Part shown: positions 29,211 through 38,846 of the stretch, in pieces | Layout of the letters: each line of letters opens with the position of its first letter | Numbering within the stretch: the first letter of the stretch is position 1 | Source of the DNA: Mesorhizobium metallidurans STM 2683 | Lineage (GTDB): Bacteria > Pseudomonadota > Alphaproteobacteria > Rhizobiales > Rhizobiaceae | Assembly (NCBI RefSeq): GCF_000350085.1 | Contig: NZ_CAUM01000112.1 | Coordinates: 30,625-94,624, forward strand | DNA: 64,000 bases | Reading direction: 5' to 3' | Translations under genes and position numbers: made by a program | The notes under the pieces: generated by a model | What the model was told of the DNA's origin: nothing | Database searches by the model: none | Seen by the model: the letters and a program-made list of their open reading frames with translations, nothing else

Positions 29211-29918
29211 CTACAAGGTAATCGTCTCGCCGATCTTCGGCAATGCCACTTTCACATCCGACCCGTCCATCCCCGCCACGAACTTTTCGGGCGTCGGGTC
29301 GATCATCGGAAACGTGCCGAAGTGACTGGGAATGACCGTATCGAAATCGAAGAAGCGCCGGCAGGCAAGGGCCGCCACCGCGCCGCCCATGGTGAAGCGG
29401 TCGCCGATCGGCACGATGCCGATCTTCGGCTCGTGCAATTCGTTGATCAGCGCCATGTCGGAAAAAATGTCGGTGTCGCCCATATGGTAGAGCGTCTTGT
29501 CCTCCGGAAAATGCAGCACAAGCCCGCCCGGATTGCCAAGATAGGTGTTCTGGCCATTGTCGCCCGGGAACGACGAGGAGTGCAGCGCCTGGACGAAGGT
29601 GGTGGTGAAGCCGCCGCAATCGACAGTGCCGCCGATATTTCCTGGGTTGATCTTCTTGTCGCTGACGCCCTTGCCGACCAGGTACATGCAGATCTCGAAA
29701 TTGGCGACCAGCATGGCGCCGCTTTTCCCGAGCACCTCCAGCGCGCCGCTGATGTGGTCGCTGTGGCCGTGGGTCAACAATACATGCGTGACCCCTTCCG
29801 CCGGTCCTTCCCAACCACCGGTCCAGGACGGATTGCCGATCAGATAGGGGTCGATGAGGATTTTCGCGTCGGCGGTCTCGATGCGGAATGCCGAATGGCC
29901 GTACCAGGTCAGTTTCAT
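29211..29918 (-). CDS. UPF0173-type metal-dependent hydrolase
   Basis: The 235-residue metallo-beta-lactamase-fold protein begins [14 protein letters not shown] and contains the zinc motif [13 protein letters not shown] (HxHxDH), then [12 protein letters not shown] and [10 protein letters not shown] with further ligands. The UPF0173 substrate is unknown. ATG at 29918 with GAGGAAAGC upstream is preferred over a 17-residue extension. Confidence 0.9.
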   Translation of the reverse strand: MKLTWYGHSAFRIETADAKILIDPYLIGNPSWTGGWEGPAEGVTHVLLTHGHSDHISGALEVLGKSGAMLVANFEICMYLVGKGVSDKKINPGNIGGTVDCGGFTTTFVQALHSSSFPGDNGQNTYLGNPGGLVLHFPEDKTLYHMGDTDIFSDMALINELHEPKIGIVPIGDRFTMGGAVAALACRRFFDFDTVIPSHFGTFPMIDPTPEKFVAGMDGSDVKVALPKIGETITL

Positions 29919-30035
29919 GAATGCTTTCCTCGATTTTTGCTTCACCAGAGGATAGAACGCCGACGGCAAAGTTAAAGTGCTGCTGCGTCCTCTGCGCGTA
30001 CAGGACGCACCGCGCCATAGTCAAAAGGAAAGCGG

Positions 30036-30521
30036 TTGAGCGTCATCACGATCGAGGAGTTGCCGGCGCGGCTCAGCGGCGGCAAGACGCTGGCCGGGCT
30101 CGATCTGGGCGACAAGACGATCGGCGTGGCGGTTTCCGACCGGGGTTTTTCCTTCGCCCATCCGCGTCCCGTCATCATGCGCCGGAAATTCTCCCTCGAT
30201 GCCGCCGCGCTGCTGGCCCTGCTGCAAAAGGAGAACGCCGGGGCCGTGGTGCTTGGCCTGCCGGTCAACATGGACGGATCGGAAGGGCCGCGGGCCCAGA
30301 AATCCCGCGCCTTCGTCCGCAATATGGCTGGCCTGACCGACCTGCCCTTCGTTTTTTGGGACGAGCGGCTGTCGACGGTGGCGGCCGAGCGGACATTGAT
30401 CGAGATGGATTTTTCGCGTCGCAAACGCGCCGGCAAGATCGATTCGGCCGCTGCGGCCTTTATCCTGCAAGGCGTTCTCGACCGGCTTCAGAGGCTTGGC
30501 GTCGATGCCTGGTCGAAATAG
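30036..30521 (+). CDS. YqgF/RuvX family pre-16S rRNA nuclease
   Basis: The 161-residue RNase H-fold protein has [17 protein letters not shown] with the first catalytic aspartate, [27 protein letters not shown] with the glutamate, and a C-terminal [12 protein letters not shown] aspartate. It is implicated in maturing the 16S rRNA 5' end. TTG at 30036 is the start, with AAGGA six bases upstream. It converges with the small membrane-protein operon and overlaps it by 34 bases. Confidence 0.9.
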   Translation: MSVITIEELPARLSGGKTLAGLDLGDKTIGVAVSDRGFSFAHPRPVIMRRKFSLDAAALLALLQKENAGAVVLGLPVNMDGSEGPRAQKSRAFVRNMAGLTDLPFVFWDERLSTVAAERTLIEMDFSRRKRAGKIDSAAAAFILQGVLDRLQRLGVDAWSK

Positions 30522-30799
30522 CGGTCGCGCATTGTCCTTAGCCAGCCGCCGATCGCCCGGCGCCGGCGAAACGCCCAAAACGCCATCAAGAGCAACCCGT
30601 CGATGACGCAGGCCTTCGCTACCATGCCGGGAATGATCGCCGGATCGACGCCAAGCATCTGCCCGTAAAGCTGGAAGACGAGATCATGCAATTGCCGGCT
30701 GAGCATCACATAGCCGAAATTGATATCGTTGAGCGACAGGAAGAACCAGCCCCAGAACAGGACGAGCGGAGCAGCCCAGAGTGCGAACAAATAGCGCAT
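30488..30799 (-). CDS. Small membrane protein, probably DUF6105
   Basis: The 103-residue protein has two hydrophobic segments (about residues 3-24 and 60-80) and a basic C-terminus ([10 protein letters not shown]). It resembles rhizobial DUF6105 proteins of unknown function. Its ATG overlaps the stop of the upstream membrane-protein gene by one base (TGATG), indicating coupling. Confidence 0.7.
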   Translation of the reverse strand: MRYLFALWAAPLVLFWGWFFLSLNDINFGYVMLSRQLHDLVFQLYGQMLGVDPAIIPGMVAKACVIDGLLLMAFWAFRRRRAIGGWLRTMRDRYFDQASTPSL

Positions 30800-31359
30800 C
30801 AGCGGCCATCCCTCGGGTTGGTGTCCGATCGACCGGAGATGCGCGACAGCAAGGAACTGTGCGCCGCGTCCTTCGCCATCAGATGCGCGGCGGCCCGAAT
30901 GTCGGCTCTGGCCGGAACCGCTGCGGCAAAGGCCGAGCGCCGCTCAGCAAGCATGGCGACATAGGAAGCCAGAAGTGCGGCCAATTGCACGGCGACAGCC
31001 ATGAACAGCCCATTGATGCCTTGCGCGGCACCGCCGACCAGAATGAGCGACAACACGCCGGAAGCCGAGATGAAGGCGGTGCGCACGACGCTGTCGACAG
31101 CTTGCGGGTCTGGCACGCCGCTGATCAGGGTCTCAACGAAGGCCCAGCAAAACAGCACCGCGACGACAAGCAATGCGACGGCAAGCGGCGCCACGACGAT
31201 GGCGTTTTCGAGATCGCCGAAATGGGCATTCTGAACGGCAACACCCAACACGCCGAGCGCTGCCGCCACACCGCGATTTCCGTCAATGCAGATGAACGCC
31301 AGCAGGGCGAAAGCCACCGCCCAGTGCAAGGCCAGAAAGGAGGTCAATATATACCGCAT
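30799..31359 (-). CDS. Hypothetical membrane protein
   Basis: The 186-residue protein has four predicted membrane helices (about residues 4-24, 52-76, 92-112 and 115-140) and a cytoplasmic basic tail. I do not recognise the family. ATG at 31359 (MRYILTSF) has AGGA upstream; in-frame sequence to 31422 is not supported. It is coupled to the DUF6105-like gene. Confidence 0.7.
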   Translation of the reverse strand: MRYILTSFLALHWAVAFALLAFICIDGNRGVAAALGVLGVAVQNAHFGDLENAIVVAPLAVALLVVAVLFCWAFVETLISGVPDPQAVDSVVRTAFISASGVLSLILVGGAAQGINGLFMAVAVQLAALLASYVAMLAERRSAFAAAVPARADIRAAAHLMAKDAAHSSLLSRISGRSDTNPRDGR

Positions 31360-31485
31360 GGTGTTCCTGCTTTGATAAACAGGACAGTGGGCTTTGCCGT
31401 CTGCCACCGCAATGGAAACCATTTGTTAAGGTTAACGGCCATCCACAGGGACGCGACAAAGGACAAATTCCCTGTCAAAACCCTC

Positions 31486-33114
31486 TCAGTTGACCGGCGG
31501 ATAGAGCGTGTCGATGATCATGCGGGCATCGTGGCGCGAATCGAGCATGCCGTAGGTGTTGCGCCACTGGCCGGCTAGCCGCGTCTCGACGAAAGCATCG
31601 GCTATCCGCCCTGCTCCCAGCCGGCGCAGCTCCGCCGCCGCCGCCGACAGCGCCAGTTGCTCCGTGAGCAGCCGCGCCGAGCCCTCATCGGTTGCCGCGA
31701 CCTGCATCGCCGCCTTGAGCACGCCGATGGTGCCACGCCCGCCGGCGCCGAGATCGCGGTCGATGCCGCTCAGCACCTCGTCGAACAGGCCGGGCGCCCG
31801 GCCGAGCACACGCAATACGTCGAGCGCCATCACGTTGCCGGAACCCTCCCAGATCGCATTGACCGGCGCCTCGCGATAAAAGCGGGCAAGCGGCGCTTCC
31901 TCGACATAGCCATTACCGCCCAGGCATTCCATCGCCTCGTAGAGCAGCGGCGGCGCGATCTTGCAGACCCAGTATTTGACGACCGGGGTCATGGCGCGGG
32001 CGAAGGCCGCCTCGCCACGGTCGCTGGCCGCCTCGTCGAAGGAACGCGCCAGCCGGAACGACAGCGCGGTGGCGGCGGCGACGTCGAGCGCCATGTCGGC
32101 CAGCACACGCTGCATCAGCTGCTGCTCGATCAAATTGGCGCCGAACACCTGGCGGTGGCGTGTGTGGTGGACGGCCTCCGCCAGCCCTGCCCGCATGATC
32201 GCCGACGAGGCGATGGCGCAGTCGAGCCTGGTCAGCGTCACCATGTCCATGACCGTCTTTATGCCGGCGCCGGGCTCGCCGACCATTTCGCCGATGGCGT
32301 TGACGAACTCCACTTCGGACGAGGCGTTGGAGCGGTTGCCAAGCTTGTCCTTCAGCCGCTGGAAGCGGAACCCATTGCCTGATCCATCGCCGAGAATGCG
32401 GGGAACGAGGAAGCATGAAAGCCCCTCCGGCGCCTGTCCGAGCACCAGGAAGGCATCCGACATCGGCGCCGACATGAACCATTTGTGGCCGGTCAGCCGG
32501 TAGAACCCGCTGCCGGCACGCTCGGCCCTGGTCGTGTTGGCGCGCACATCCGTGCCGCCCTGTTTCTCGGTCATGCCCATGCCGAGCGTCAGCCCTGTCT
32601 TTTCGACCGGCGGCTTCTGGCTCTGGTCGTATTTGCGAGTCGTCACCCTGGGCGCCCATTCGCGAAACAGCTTCGGGCTGGCCATCAGCGCCGCCAGCGA
32701 TGCGCTGGTCATGGTGATGGGGCAGAGATGCCCGGTCTCGAGCTCCGCCGTCAGGTAGAAACGCGCGGCGCGCACCTGATGGCGGCGACCGACCTCGGCA
32801 TCGCCATTTTCCCAGACCGAGGAATGCAGGCCGTTGGCCACCGAACGGCGCATCAGCGCATGATAAGCCGGGTGGAACTCGACCTGATCGATACGCCGGC
32901 CCTGCCGGTCATGGGTCCTGAGCTTCGGCGTCTCGACATTGGCAAGACGGGCCAATTCCTGCGCCTCCTGCGTCAGCACGAAACGCCCAAGCCCGTCGAG
33001 ATCCTTGCGCACCGGATCGGAAAAGCGCTCGGCAAGCTGGATCAGCAACGGATCGCCTCGCCACGCATTGCCGCCCGTCTGCGGCGGCGGCTGGTTGATC
33101 ACGTCGTCGGTCAC
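31486..33114 (-). CDS. AidB-like acyl-CoA dehydrogenase
   Basis: The 542-residue flavoprotein matches AidB length and motifs: GLTLGMGMTEKQGGTDVRANTT, LTGHKWFMSAPMSDAFLVL, RLDCAIASSAIMRAGL, and LGGNGYVEEAPLARFYREAPVNAIWEGSGNV with the catalytic region. AidB in E. coli belongs to the alkylation response and binds DNA; acyl-CoA substrates are uncertain for this subfamily. GTG at 33114 has AAGGA six bases upstream. It is divergent from pyrB. Confidence 0.9.
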   Translation of the reverse strand: MTDDVINQPPPQTGGNAWRGDPLLIQLAERFSDPVRKDLDGLGRFVLTQEAQELARLANVETPKLRTHDRQGRRIDQVEFHPAYHALMRRSVANGLHSSVWENGDAEVGRRHQVRAARFYLTAELETGHLCPITMTSASLAALMASPKLFREWAPRVTTRKYDQSQKPPVEKTGLTLGMGMTEKQGGTDVRANTTRAERAGSGFYRLTGHKWFMSAPMSDAFLVLGQAPEGLSCFLVPRILGDGSGNGFRFQRLKDKLGNRSNASSEVEFVNAIGEMVGEPGAGIKTVMDMVTLTRLDCAIASSAIMRAGLAEAVHHTRHRQVFGANLIEQQLMQRVLADMALDVAAATALSFRLARSFDEAASDRGEAAFARAMTPVVKYWVCKIAPPLLYEAMECLGGNGYVEEAPLARFYREAPVNAIWEGSGNVMALDVLRVLGRAPGLFDEVLSGIDRDLGAGGRGTIGVLKAAMQVAATDEGSARLLTEQLALSAAAAELRRLGAGRIADAFVETRLAGQWRNTYGMLDSRHDARMIIDTLYPPVN

Positions 33115-33289
33115 GCACTGTCCTTGTTGTCTGAAGGCTGCGAAGCTGTCTGAAGGCTACGAATCCGAAGCCGTTGGGGGTTATAGCCCAAGCGTTGCTG
33201 CGCGCGCGACGAAAAACCGGGGAGAAGGGCCGCAATCCAAAGCTGGTGCTTGCGGCTGCAAAATCTGAGCCCTATAGCAGCGCCTTGAG

Positions 33290-34249
33290 ATGACCGACGC
33301 TTCGTCCCCCTATCCTCACCGCCATCTTCTGGGCATCCGCGATCTTTCCCCCGCCGACATCGAGCTCCTGCTCGACCGGGCCGACCGGGCGGTGGCGATC
33401 TCCCGGCAGCCGGAGAAGAAGACCTCGACGCTGCGCGGCCGTACCCAGATCAACCTCTTCTACGAAGCCTCGACCCGCACGCAATCCTCGTTCGAGCTGG
33501 CCGGAAAGCGGCTCGGCGCCGACGTTATGAACATGTCGGTGGCGAGTTCCTCGGTGAAGAAGGGCGAGACGCTGATCGACACGGCGATGACGCTGAACGC
33601 CATGCGCCCCGATATACTGATCATCCGCCACCAGTCGGCGGGTGCGGCGGCCCTTCTGGCGCAGAAGGTCGGCTGCTCGGTGGTCAACGCCGGCGACGGC
33701 GCGCATGAGCACCCTACGCAGGCGCTGCTCGACGCGCTGACCATCCGCCGTGCCAAGGGGCCGCTGTCGAAGCTGATCGTGGCGATCTGCGGCGATATCC
33801 TGCATTCGCGCGTCGCGCGCTCCAACATCATGCTGCTCAACGCGCTCGGCGCCCAGGTGCGGGTCGTCGCCCCGTCGACGCTGCTGCCGGCCGGCATCGA
33901 GAAGATGGGCGTCATCGTCACCCGCTCGATGGCCGAAGGGCTTAAAGACGCCGACGTGGTGATGATGCTGCGCCTGCAGCGCGAGCGCATGGAGGGCGCC
34001 TTCGTGCCTTCGGTGCGCGAATATTTCCGCTATTTCGGTCTCGACGCCGAAAAGCTGAAGGCGGCCAAGGGCGACGCGCTGGTGATGCATCCAGGCCCGA
34101 TGAACCGCGGCGTCGAGATCGCCTCGGAAATCGCCGACGGCCCGCAGAGCGTCATCCAGGAACAGGTGGAGATGGGCGTCGCCGTGCGCATGGCTGTCAT
34201 GGAAGCGCTGCTCGACCCCCGCAGAAACACTGAAGGCCGTGACACATGA
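33290..34249 (+). CDS. pyrB: Aspartate carbamoyltransferase catalytic subunit
   Basis: The 319-residue enzyme makes carbamoyl-aspartate in pyrimidine synthesis. The carbamoyl-phosphate motif [13 protein letters not shown] and the later [12 protein letters not shown] and MLRLQRERM segments are intact. It overlaps the dihydroorotase-like gene by ATGA. That partner is predicted to be catalytically dead, which suggests the class A-type ATCase-pseudo-DHOase complex known from Pseudomonas. Confidence 0.97.
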   Translation: MTDASSPYPHRHLLGIRDLSPADIELLLDRADRAVAISRQPEKKTSTLRGRTQINLFYEASTRTQSSFELAGKRLGADVMNMSVASSSVKKGETLIDTAMTLNAMRPDILIIRHQSAGAAALLAQKVGCSVVNAGDGAHEHPTQALLDALTIRRAKGPLSKLIVAICGDILHSRVARSNIMLLNALGAQVRVVAPSTLLPAGIEKMGVIVTRSMAEGLKDADVVMMLRLQRERMEGAFVPSVREYFRYFGLDAEKLKAAKGDALVMHPGPMNRGVEIASEIADGPQSVIQEQVEMGVAVRMAVMEALLDPRRNTEGRDT

Positions 34250-35532
34250 GCGCGACGGTCTTTGAACGCGTTCGCATCGTCGACCCATCGCGCGGCATCG
34301 ACGAAGTCGGCACGGTCATTGTCGAGGGCCGCAAGATCACCGCTGCCGGCAAGGCGGCGCTCGACCAGGGCGCTCCTGAAGGCGCCACGATCATCGATGG
34401 CCGCGGCAAGGCGATCATTCCCGGCCTGATCGACGCCCGCGTCTTCATCGGCGAACCCGGTGGCGAACACCGCGAGACGATTGCTTCGGCGAGTCTTGCT
34501 GCGGCGGCCGGCGGCGTGACCTCCATCGTCATGATGCCCGATACAGACCCGGTGATCGACAATGTCGCGCTGGTCGAGTTCGTGCTGCGCACCGCCAAGG
34601 ATACGGCCGTGGTCAACGTCTTTCCGGCGGCGGCGATCACCAAGGGCCTCGAAGGCCGTGAGATGACCGAGTTCGGCCTGCTCCTGGAGGCCGGCGCGGT
34701 TGCCTTCACCGATGGGCGCCACACCATATCGAGCGCGCTGGTGATGCGCCGCGCGCTGACCTATGCGCGCGATTTCGGCGGTGTGATCGCCCATGAAACC
34801 CAAGATGCCGACCTCGCCTCATCAGGCGTCATGAATGAGGGCCTCTATGCCAGCTGGCTCGGCCTTGCCGGCATTCCGCGCGAGGCTGAATCCATCCCGC
34901 TGGAGCGCGATCTGGCGCTGGCGCGGCTGACCGGCGGCGCCTATCACGCGGCCAAGATCTCGACGGCGATGGCGGCGGCAGCGGTCACGCGGGCCAAAGC
35001 CGAAGGGGCCAATGTCACGGCAGGCGTGTCGATCCACAATCTGTCGCTCAACGAGAACGATGTCGGGGAGTACCGCACCTTCTTCCGGCTGACGCCACCG
35101 CTGCGCGCCGAGGAGGACCGGCTGGCGATGATCGAGGCGGTCAAGGACGGCACCATCGACATCATCGTCTCCTCGCACGACCCGCAGGACGTCGACACCA
35201 AGCGCCTGCCCTTCGCCGATGCGGCGGCTGGCGCCATCGGGCTGGAAACACTGCTGGGCGCGGCACTCCGGCTCTACCACAATGGCGACGTGCAACTGCT
35301 GCGGCTGATCGAGGTGCTGTCCACCGCCCCGGCAAGGTTGTTTGGCCTGCCCGGCGGAACGCTGAAGCCCGGCGCGTTGGCCGATCTCGCGCTGGTCGAT
35401 CTGGACGAGCCATGGATCGTCAGCGAAGGCGGCATTCGCTCGCGCTCGAAAAACACCTGTTTCGAAGGCGCGCGGCTGCAAGGCAAGGTCTTGCAAACGC
35501 TGGTAGCGGGACGCACAGTGTTTTCGGCCTAG
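34246..35532 (+). CDS. Dihydroorotase homologue lacking catalytic residues (PyrX/PyrC' type)
   Basis: The 428-residue protein has the amidohydrolase barrel of dihydroorotase, but several essential residues are replaced. The HxH motif after PGLID is R65-V-F67, and the substrate-binding arginine that should follow is G69. The metal histidine of the YHxxH motif is K237. The catalytic aspartate of ATDHAP is S310 in VSSHDPQ. In Pseudomonas such a non-catalytic PyrC' is required for assembly of active PyrB. The ATGA overlap with pyrB fits a structural partner. A working dihydroorotase should exist elsewhere in the genome. Confidence 0.88.
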   Translation: MSATVFERVRIVDPSRGIDEVGTVIVEGRKITAAGKAALDQGAPEGATIIDGRGKAIIPGLIDARVFIGEPGGEHRETIASASLAAAAGGVTSIVMMPDTDPVIDNVALVEFVLRTAKDTAVVNVFPAAAITKGLEGREMTEFGLLLEAGAVAFTDGRHTISSALVMRRALTYARDFGGVIAHETQDADLASSGVMNEGLYASWLGLAGIPREAESIPLERDLALARLTGGAYHAAKISTAMAAAAVTRAKAEGANVTAGVSIHNLSLNENDVGEYRTFFRLTPPLRAEEDRLAMIEAVKDGTIDIIVSSHDPQDVDTKRLPFADAAAGAIGLETLLGAALRLYHNGDVQLLRLIEVLSTAPARLFGLPGGTLKPGALADLALVDLDEPWIVSEGGIRSRSKNTCFEGARLQGKVLQTLVAGRTVFSA

Positions 35533-35589
35533 TTGGCTGTGGCGCATCGCTCCGCAATCCGATCGGCTTGGGAAGCGCGTGGGGGAACA

Positions 35590-36177
35590 ATGGCTTACGG
35601 TCCGGTCTTGGCAATTGTCTTCGGCTACCTGCTCGGCTCGATTCCGTTCGGGCTGCTGATCACCCGTGCCGCCGGCCTTGGCGACGTGCGCAAGATCGGC
35701 TCCGGTAATATCGGCGCCACCAATGTGCTCAGGACCGGCAACAAGGGGCTCGCCGCCGCGACGCTGCTGCTCGACGCGCTGAAGGGTACTGCAGCGGTAC
35801 TGATCGCCGGCCGCTTTGCTCCGGAGCTTGGGCTTTGGGCCGGACTTGGCGCTTTCCTTGGCCATCTCTTTCCGGTCTGGCTCGGCTTCAAGGGCGGCAA
35901 GGGCGTGGCTACCTATCTCGGCGTGCTGATTGCCCTTGCCTGGCAAGTGGCGCTGATCTTCGCCGTGGTCTGGCTGGCGGTTGCGTTCCTGGCCCGCTAC
36001 TCCTCGCTGGCCGCGCTGACGGCTGCGATTGTCGTACCGATCGCGCTCTATTTTCTCAGCACGCCTCAGATCGCCGGCCTGTTCGTGGTGATGAGCCTGA
36101 TCGTCATCATGAAACACCGCGCCAACATTGAGCGGCTGCTGGCCGGCACCGAGGGCAAGATCGGAGCCAAGGGGTGA
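35590..36177 (+). CDS. plsY: Acyl-phosphate glycerol-3-phosphate acyltransferase
   Basis: The 195-residue five-helix membrane enzyme acylates glycerol 3-phosphate. Conserved loops are visible: [16 protein letters not shown] near residue 37 and [18 protein letters not shown] near residue 92. ATG at 35590 follows a G-rich ribosome binding site; an upstream TTG at 35533 is in frame but less likely. The stop overlaps the dprA GTG start (GTGA). Confidence 0.95.
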   Translation: MAYGPVLAIVFGYLLGSIPFGLLITRAAGLGDVRKIGSGNIGATNVLRTGNKGLAAATLLLDALKGTAAVLIAGRFAPELGLWAGLGAFLGHLFPVWLGFKGGKGVATYLGVLIALAWQVALIFAVVWLAVAFLARYSSLAALTAAIVVPIALYFLSTPQIAGLFVVMSLIVIMKHRANIERLLAGTEGKIGAKG

Positions 36178-37295
36178 GCCAGCGCTCCGCCGGGCCGCGC
36201 CTCAGCGACCGGCAGCGGCTGAGCTGGCTTCGCTTGATAAGAACGCCGAATGTCGGCCCGGCGACCTTTCGCGATCTGATCAACCGCTTCGGCTCTGCCG
36301 AAGCAGCACTTGAGATTCTGCCCGAACTGATGATCTCGGGCGGCGCCAGCCGCATCGCCCGCATCCCATCCGTTGCCGAGGCCGAAGCCGAGCTGGAAGC
36401 CGCACGTCGGGCCGGCGCCCGCTTCGTCGGCATCGGCGAAGCGGACTATCCACCGCTGCTGAAGAGCATGGATCATCCGCCACCATTGCTGGCGGTCAAG
36501 GGCGAAGGCGCGGTGTTCCGCTTGCCGGCGGTGGCCATCGTCGGCGCCCGCAACGCCTCGCTGGCCGGCATCAAGATGGCGCGGACGCTGGCCGCCGAAC
36601 TCGGCCGCGACGGCTATGGCGTCGTTTCCGGCCTGGCGCGCGGCATCGACACCGCAGCACATCATGGCAGCCTTGCAACCGGCACGATCGGTGTGCTGGC
36701 CGGCGGTATCGATATGCCCTACCCGCCCGAGAATGCCGGCCTGTGCGACGAGATCGCCGAGCGCGGCGGCGCCATCATCTCGGAAATGCCGTTTGGCTGG
36801 CAGCCGCGTGCCCAGGATTTTCCGCGCCGCAACCGCCTTGTCGCCGGCGCTGCCCTGGGACTGGTCGTGGTCGAGGCCGCGCAACGCTCCGGCTCGCTGA
36901 TCAGCGCCAGGCTTGCCGGCGAGATGGGCCGGCTGGTCTTCGCCGTCCCCGGCTCGCCGCTCGATCCGCGCGCCGCCGGAACCAACGGCTTGCTCAAGGA
37001 CGGCGCCACCCTCGTCACCGAGGCGTCGGATGTTTCCAGCGCGATCGCACCACTGGTCGGCACGCGGATGCCAAGGGCGCCGCTCGAAGAGCCGCCCGAT
37101 TTCTCGGTGACGCCGCCCCCCGGCGAGGACGACCGCGCCCGCGTCATCGAGGCGCTCGGCCCGACGCCGGTGGCGGTCGACGAGATCATCCGCCACACCG
37201 GCCTGCACCCGGCCCAGGTTTTCATGGTGCTCTTGGAACTCGACCTCGCGGGCCGGTTGGAGCGGCATGCGGGCGGGAACGTGTCGCTGGTTTGA
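36174..37295 (+). CDS. dprA: DNA-processing protein DprA
   Basis: The 373-residue protein has an N-terminal helical domain, the Rossmann-like core ([48 protein letters not shown]) and a C-terminal winged-helix domain (residues about 310-373). DprA loads RecA on incoming single-stranded DNA. GTG at 36174 overlaps plsY. topA, which often follows dprA in rhizobia, is not next. Confidence 0.95.
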   Translation: MSQRSAGPRLSDRQRLSWLRLIRTPNVGPATFRDLINRFGSAEAALEILPELMISGGASRIARIPSVAEAEAELEAARRAGARFVGIGEADYPPLLKSMDHPPPLLAVKGEGAVFRLPAVAIVGARNASLAGIKMARTLAAELGRDGYGVVSGLARGIDTAAHHGSLATGTIGVLAGGIDMPYPPENAGLCDEIAERGGAIISEMPFGWQPRAQDFPRRNRLVAGAALGLVVVEAAQRSGSLISARLAGEMGRLVFAVPGSPLDPRAAGTNGLLKDGATLVTEASDVSSAIAPLVGTRMPRAPLEEPPDFSVTPPPGEDDRARVIEALGPTPVAVDEIIRHTGLHPAQVFMVLLELDLAGRLERHAGGNVSLV

Positions 37296-37314
37296 TCGAG
37301 GTTTTCCGTCTCGC

Positions 37315-37623
37315 CTACGAGGCTCTCACCACGATGGGACGGCAGGTTGCGAGAACAGCTGTCACCTGCGGCACGCTCTGCCCGCGGTCAAAGTCATTGC
37401 TGGCTTTGCGTATGGGAACCACGGTGTGCTCTGGCTCCGGGAGCGACAATCGGCAGATATTGCTTCTCACCGATGCATCTTGATTGGCTCTAGCTGCAAG
37501 CCACTCCGCTCTGTCCCGCGTCAAACCGATGAGGCAAGTACCGGCGAAGTCTGCTGGCACATCAACGGTCGTATCAAAGACGGCCCATGTGCCGGTCGGC
37601 TCTTGAACAGTCAAAAACCTCAT
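37315..37623 (-). CDS. Small hypothetical protein
   Basis: The 102-residue product (MRFLTVQEPTGTWAVFD start, then TCLIGLTRDRAEWLAARAN) has a plausible globular composition, but I do not recognise it. It lies between dprA and tRNA-Lys. The ribosome binding site is weak (AGG about eight bases upstream). The frame continues upstream without a better start. The flanks (37296-37314 and 37624-37886) show no other gene. Confidence 0.45.
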   Translation of the reverse strand: MRFLTVQEPTGTWAVFDTTVDVPADFAGTCLIGLTRDRAEWLAARANQDASVRSNICRLSLPEPEHTVVPIRKASNDFDRGQSVPQVTAVLATCRPIVVRAS

Positions 37624-37886
37624 AACAGAACCTGCTAATATAGCGCTCGAACTTACGGGATGAAGCTCTCTTACCGCATCGATCAAACGAAGGAGGGTTT
37701 CGTGCCGACAGACGCCGGCAGCCTAATATGTGTGCTGGCTGGACCGCGGGCAGCCTTGCGGAGCCGCTCGCTATCACGGGCATCAGCGGGCGATTCCTTG
37801 GGCGGGATCCCAGGAGAACCGACAGCCACTTCCGAAGCCACGTCAGTGAGCTTCTTCATGCAACGCGCTGTTTTACTTGAGAATTT

Positions 37887-37962
37887 TGGTGAGCGCGTCG
37901 GGGTTCGAACCCGAGACCTACTGATTAAAAGTCAGTTGCTCTACCGGCTGAGCTACGCGCTC
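37887..37962 (-). tRNA. tRNA-Lys (anticodon TTT)
   Basis: The minus strand folds as a cloverleaf: acceptor stem GAGCGCG/CGCGCTC, D arm with AGCTCAGCCGGTAGAGC, anticodon loop CTTTTAA with anticodon TTT, T arm with GGGTTCGAACCC, discriminator A and an encoded CCA at 37889-37887. It reads AAA and AAG lysine codons. Nothing in the window repeats its 3' end, so no attachment-site pair is visible. Confidence 0.97.
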
Positions 37963-38258
37963 TCGCGGGCCCCGAAATGCTGCCCTCGAAATTGCGCGGA
38001 ACATAGGGAGAGTGCTTCGCACGGTCAACCGGAAAAAGAGAAAGCGAAAGCCAGCATTTTTCGTGGTAGAGCAGCGCCTCGCGCCCCCGATTTGGCAAGC
38101 ACCTGGCGGTCTTCGGCAAGCAAGCGAAAGTCTGGCCTTGGACATCACGGTCAACCGGGAGAAACATTACAAATCAGCGGCTTGCAATTTTTCGCGGAAC
38201 AATCGCGCCGCCTGCCCGTTTTCCCGCGACAAGGGACATCCCTTCCAAGGAGAATATC
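37963..38258. promoter_or_regulatory. Intergenic region between tRNA-Lys and the BA14K-like gene
   Basis: These 296 bases contain no gene I can support. They should hold the promoters of tRNA-Lys (minus) and the BA14K-like gene (plus). A 13-base direct repeat CACGGTCAACCGG occurs at 38020-38032 and 38146-38158. AAGGAG before 38259 is the ribosome binding site of the next gene. Confidence 0.4.
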
Positions 38259-38753
38259 ATGAACAGGATCATGTCGGGTTTGCTGGCCACAACCCTCTCG
38301 CTTTCGTTCGCTGCCGCGGAGATCGTGCCGGTCAACGCGCAGCCGACCTACGTGCCGCTAAGCCAGGGCCTGTCGTCAAATGTCCAAACTGTCCAGTATG
38401 AGCCGTGGCGGAAGCGGAACTTCAACCGCAATTTCTCCCGCCGCGACTTTTCGCGTCGCGATTTCTCCCGTCGCAACTTCGCGCGCAATGACGGCATGTA
38501 CTGGCGCGGCCACCGCGGCTCCCGCGAATGGCGTCGCGGCTATCGCCGTCATGGCGATTACTGGTTCCCGCTGGCCGCCTTCGCCACTGGTGCGCTGGTC
38601 ACCGGCGCGATCATCAACAACCAGAACCGTGTTTATCGGGGCGGCGACGCCCATGTGCAGTGGTGCTACAACCGCTACAGATCGTACCGCGCGTATGACA
38701 ATACGTTCCAGCCCTATAACGGCCCGCGTCAGCAGTGCTATTCGCCTTACTGA
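38259..38753 (+). CDS. BA14K-like secreted protein
   Basis: The 164-residue product has a signal peptide (residues 1 to about 27, cut after VNA). An Arg/Phe-rich repeat near residues 58-77 (FSRRDFSRRDFSRRNFARN) is followed by a membrane-inserting stretch FPLAAFATGALVTGAIINN. The C-terminal domain WCYNRYRSYRAYDNTF, ending QQCYSPY, is the BA14K signature. The Brucella BA14K protein is an immunogenic lectin-like surface protein. ATG at 38259 has AAGGAG upstream, and a terminator follows. Confidence 0.82.
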   Translation: MNRIMSGLLATTLSLSFAAAEIVPVNAQPTYVPLSQGLSSNVQTVQYEPWRKRNFNRNFSRRDFSRRDFSRRNFARNDGMYWRGHRGSREWRRGYRRHGDYWFPLAAFATGALVTGAIINNQNRVYRGGDAHVQWCYNRYRSYRAYDNTFQPYNGPRQQCYSPY

Positions 38754-38780
38754 CGGCCTCCAGTCGGTACAGCGATCGTC

Positions 38781-38812
38781 GAGGACCCGTGCGTCCATAG
38801 GCACGGGTTCTC
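38781..38812 (+). terminator. Terminator after the BA14K-like gene
   Basis: A 12-bp stem GAGGACCCGTGC / GCACGGGTTCTC (one G-U pair) encloses an eight-base loop, followed by TCTT. It lies 28 bases after the stop codon. Confidence 0.7.
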
Positions 38813-38846
38813 TCTTGGCAGTTCGATAGAACCTGAGCCGCTTCGA

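Noticed and set aside
29173..30024. Upstream extension of the small secreted protein's frame
   Set aside because: It is a shifted reading of the UPF0173 hydrolase gene; the signal peptide at 29172 marks the true start.
37918..38167. Short minus-strand frames across the tRNA
   Set aside because: They translate the tRNA-Lys gene and its flank.
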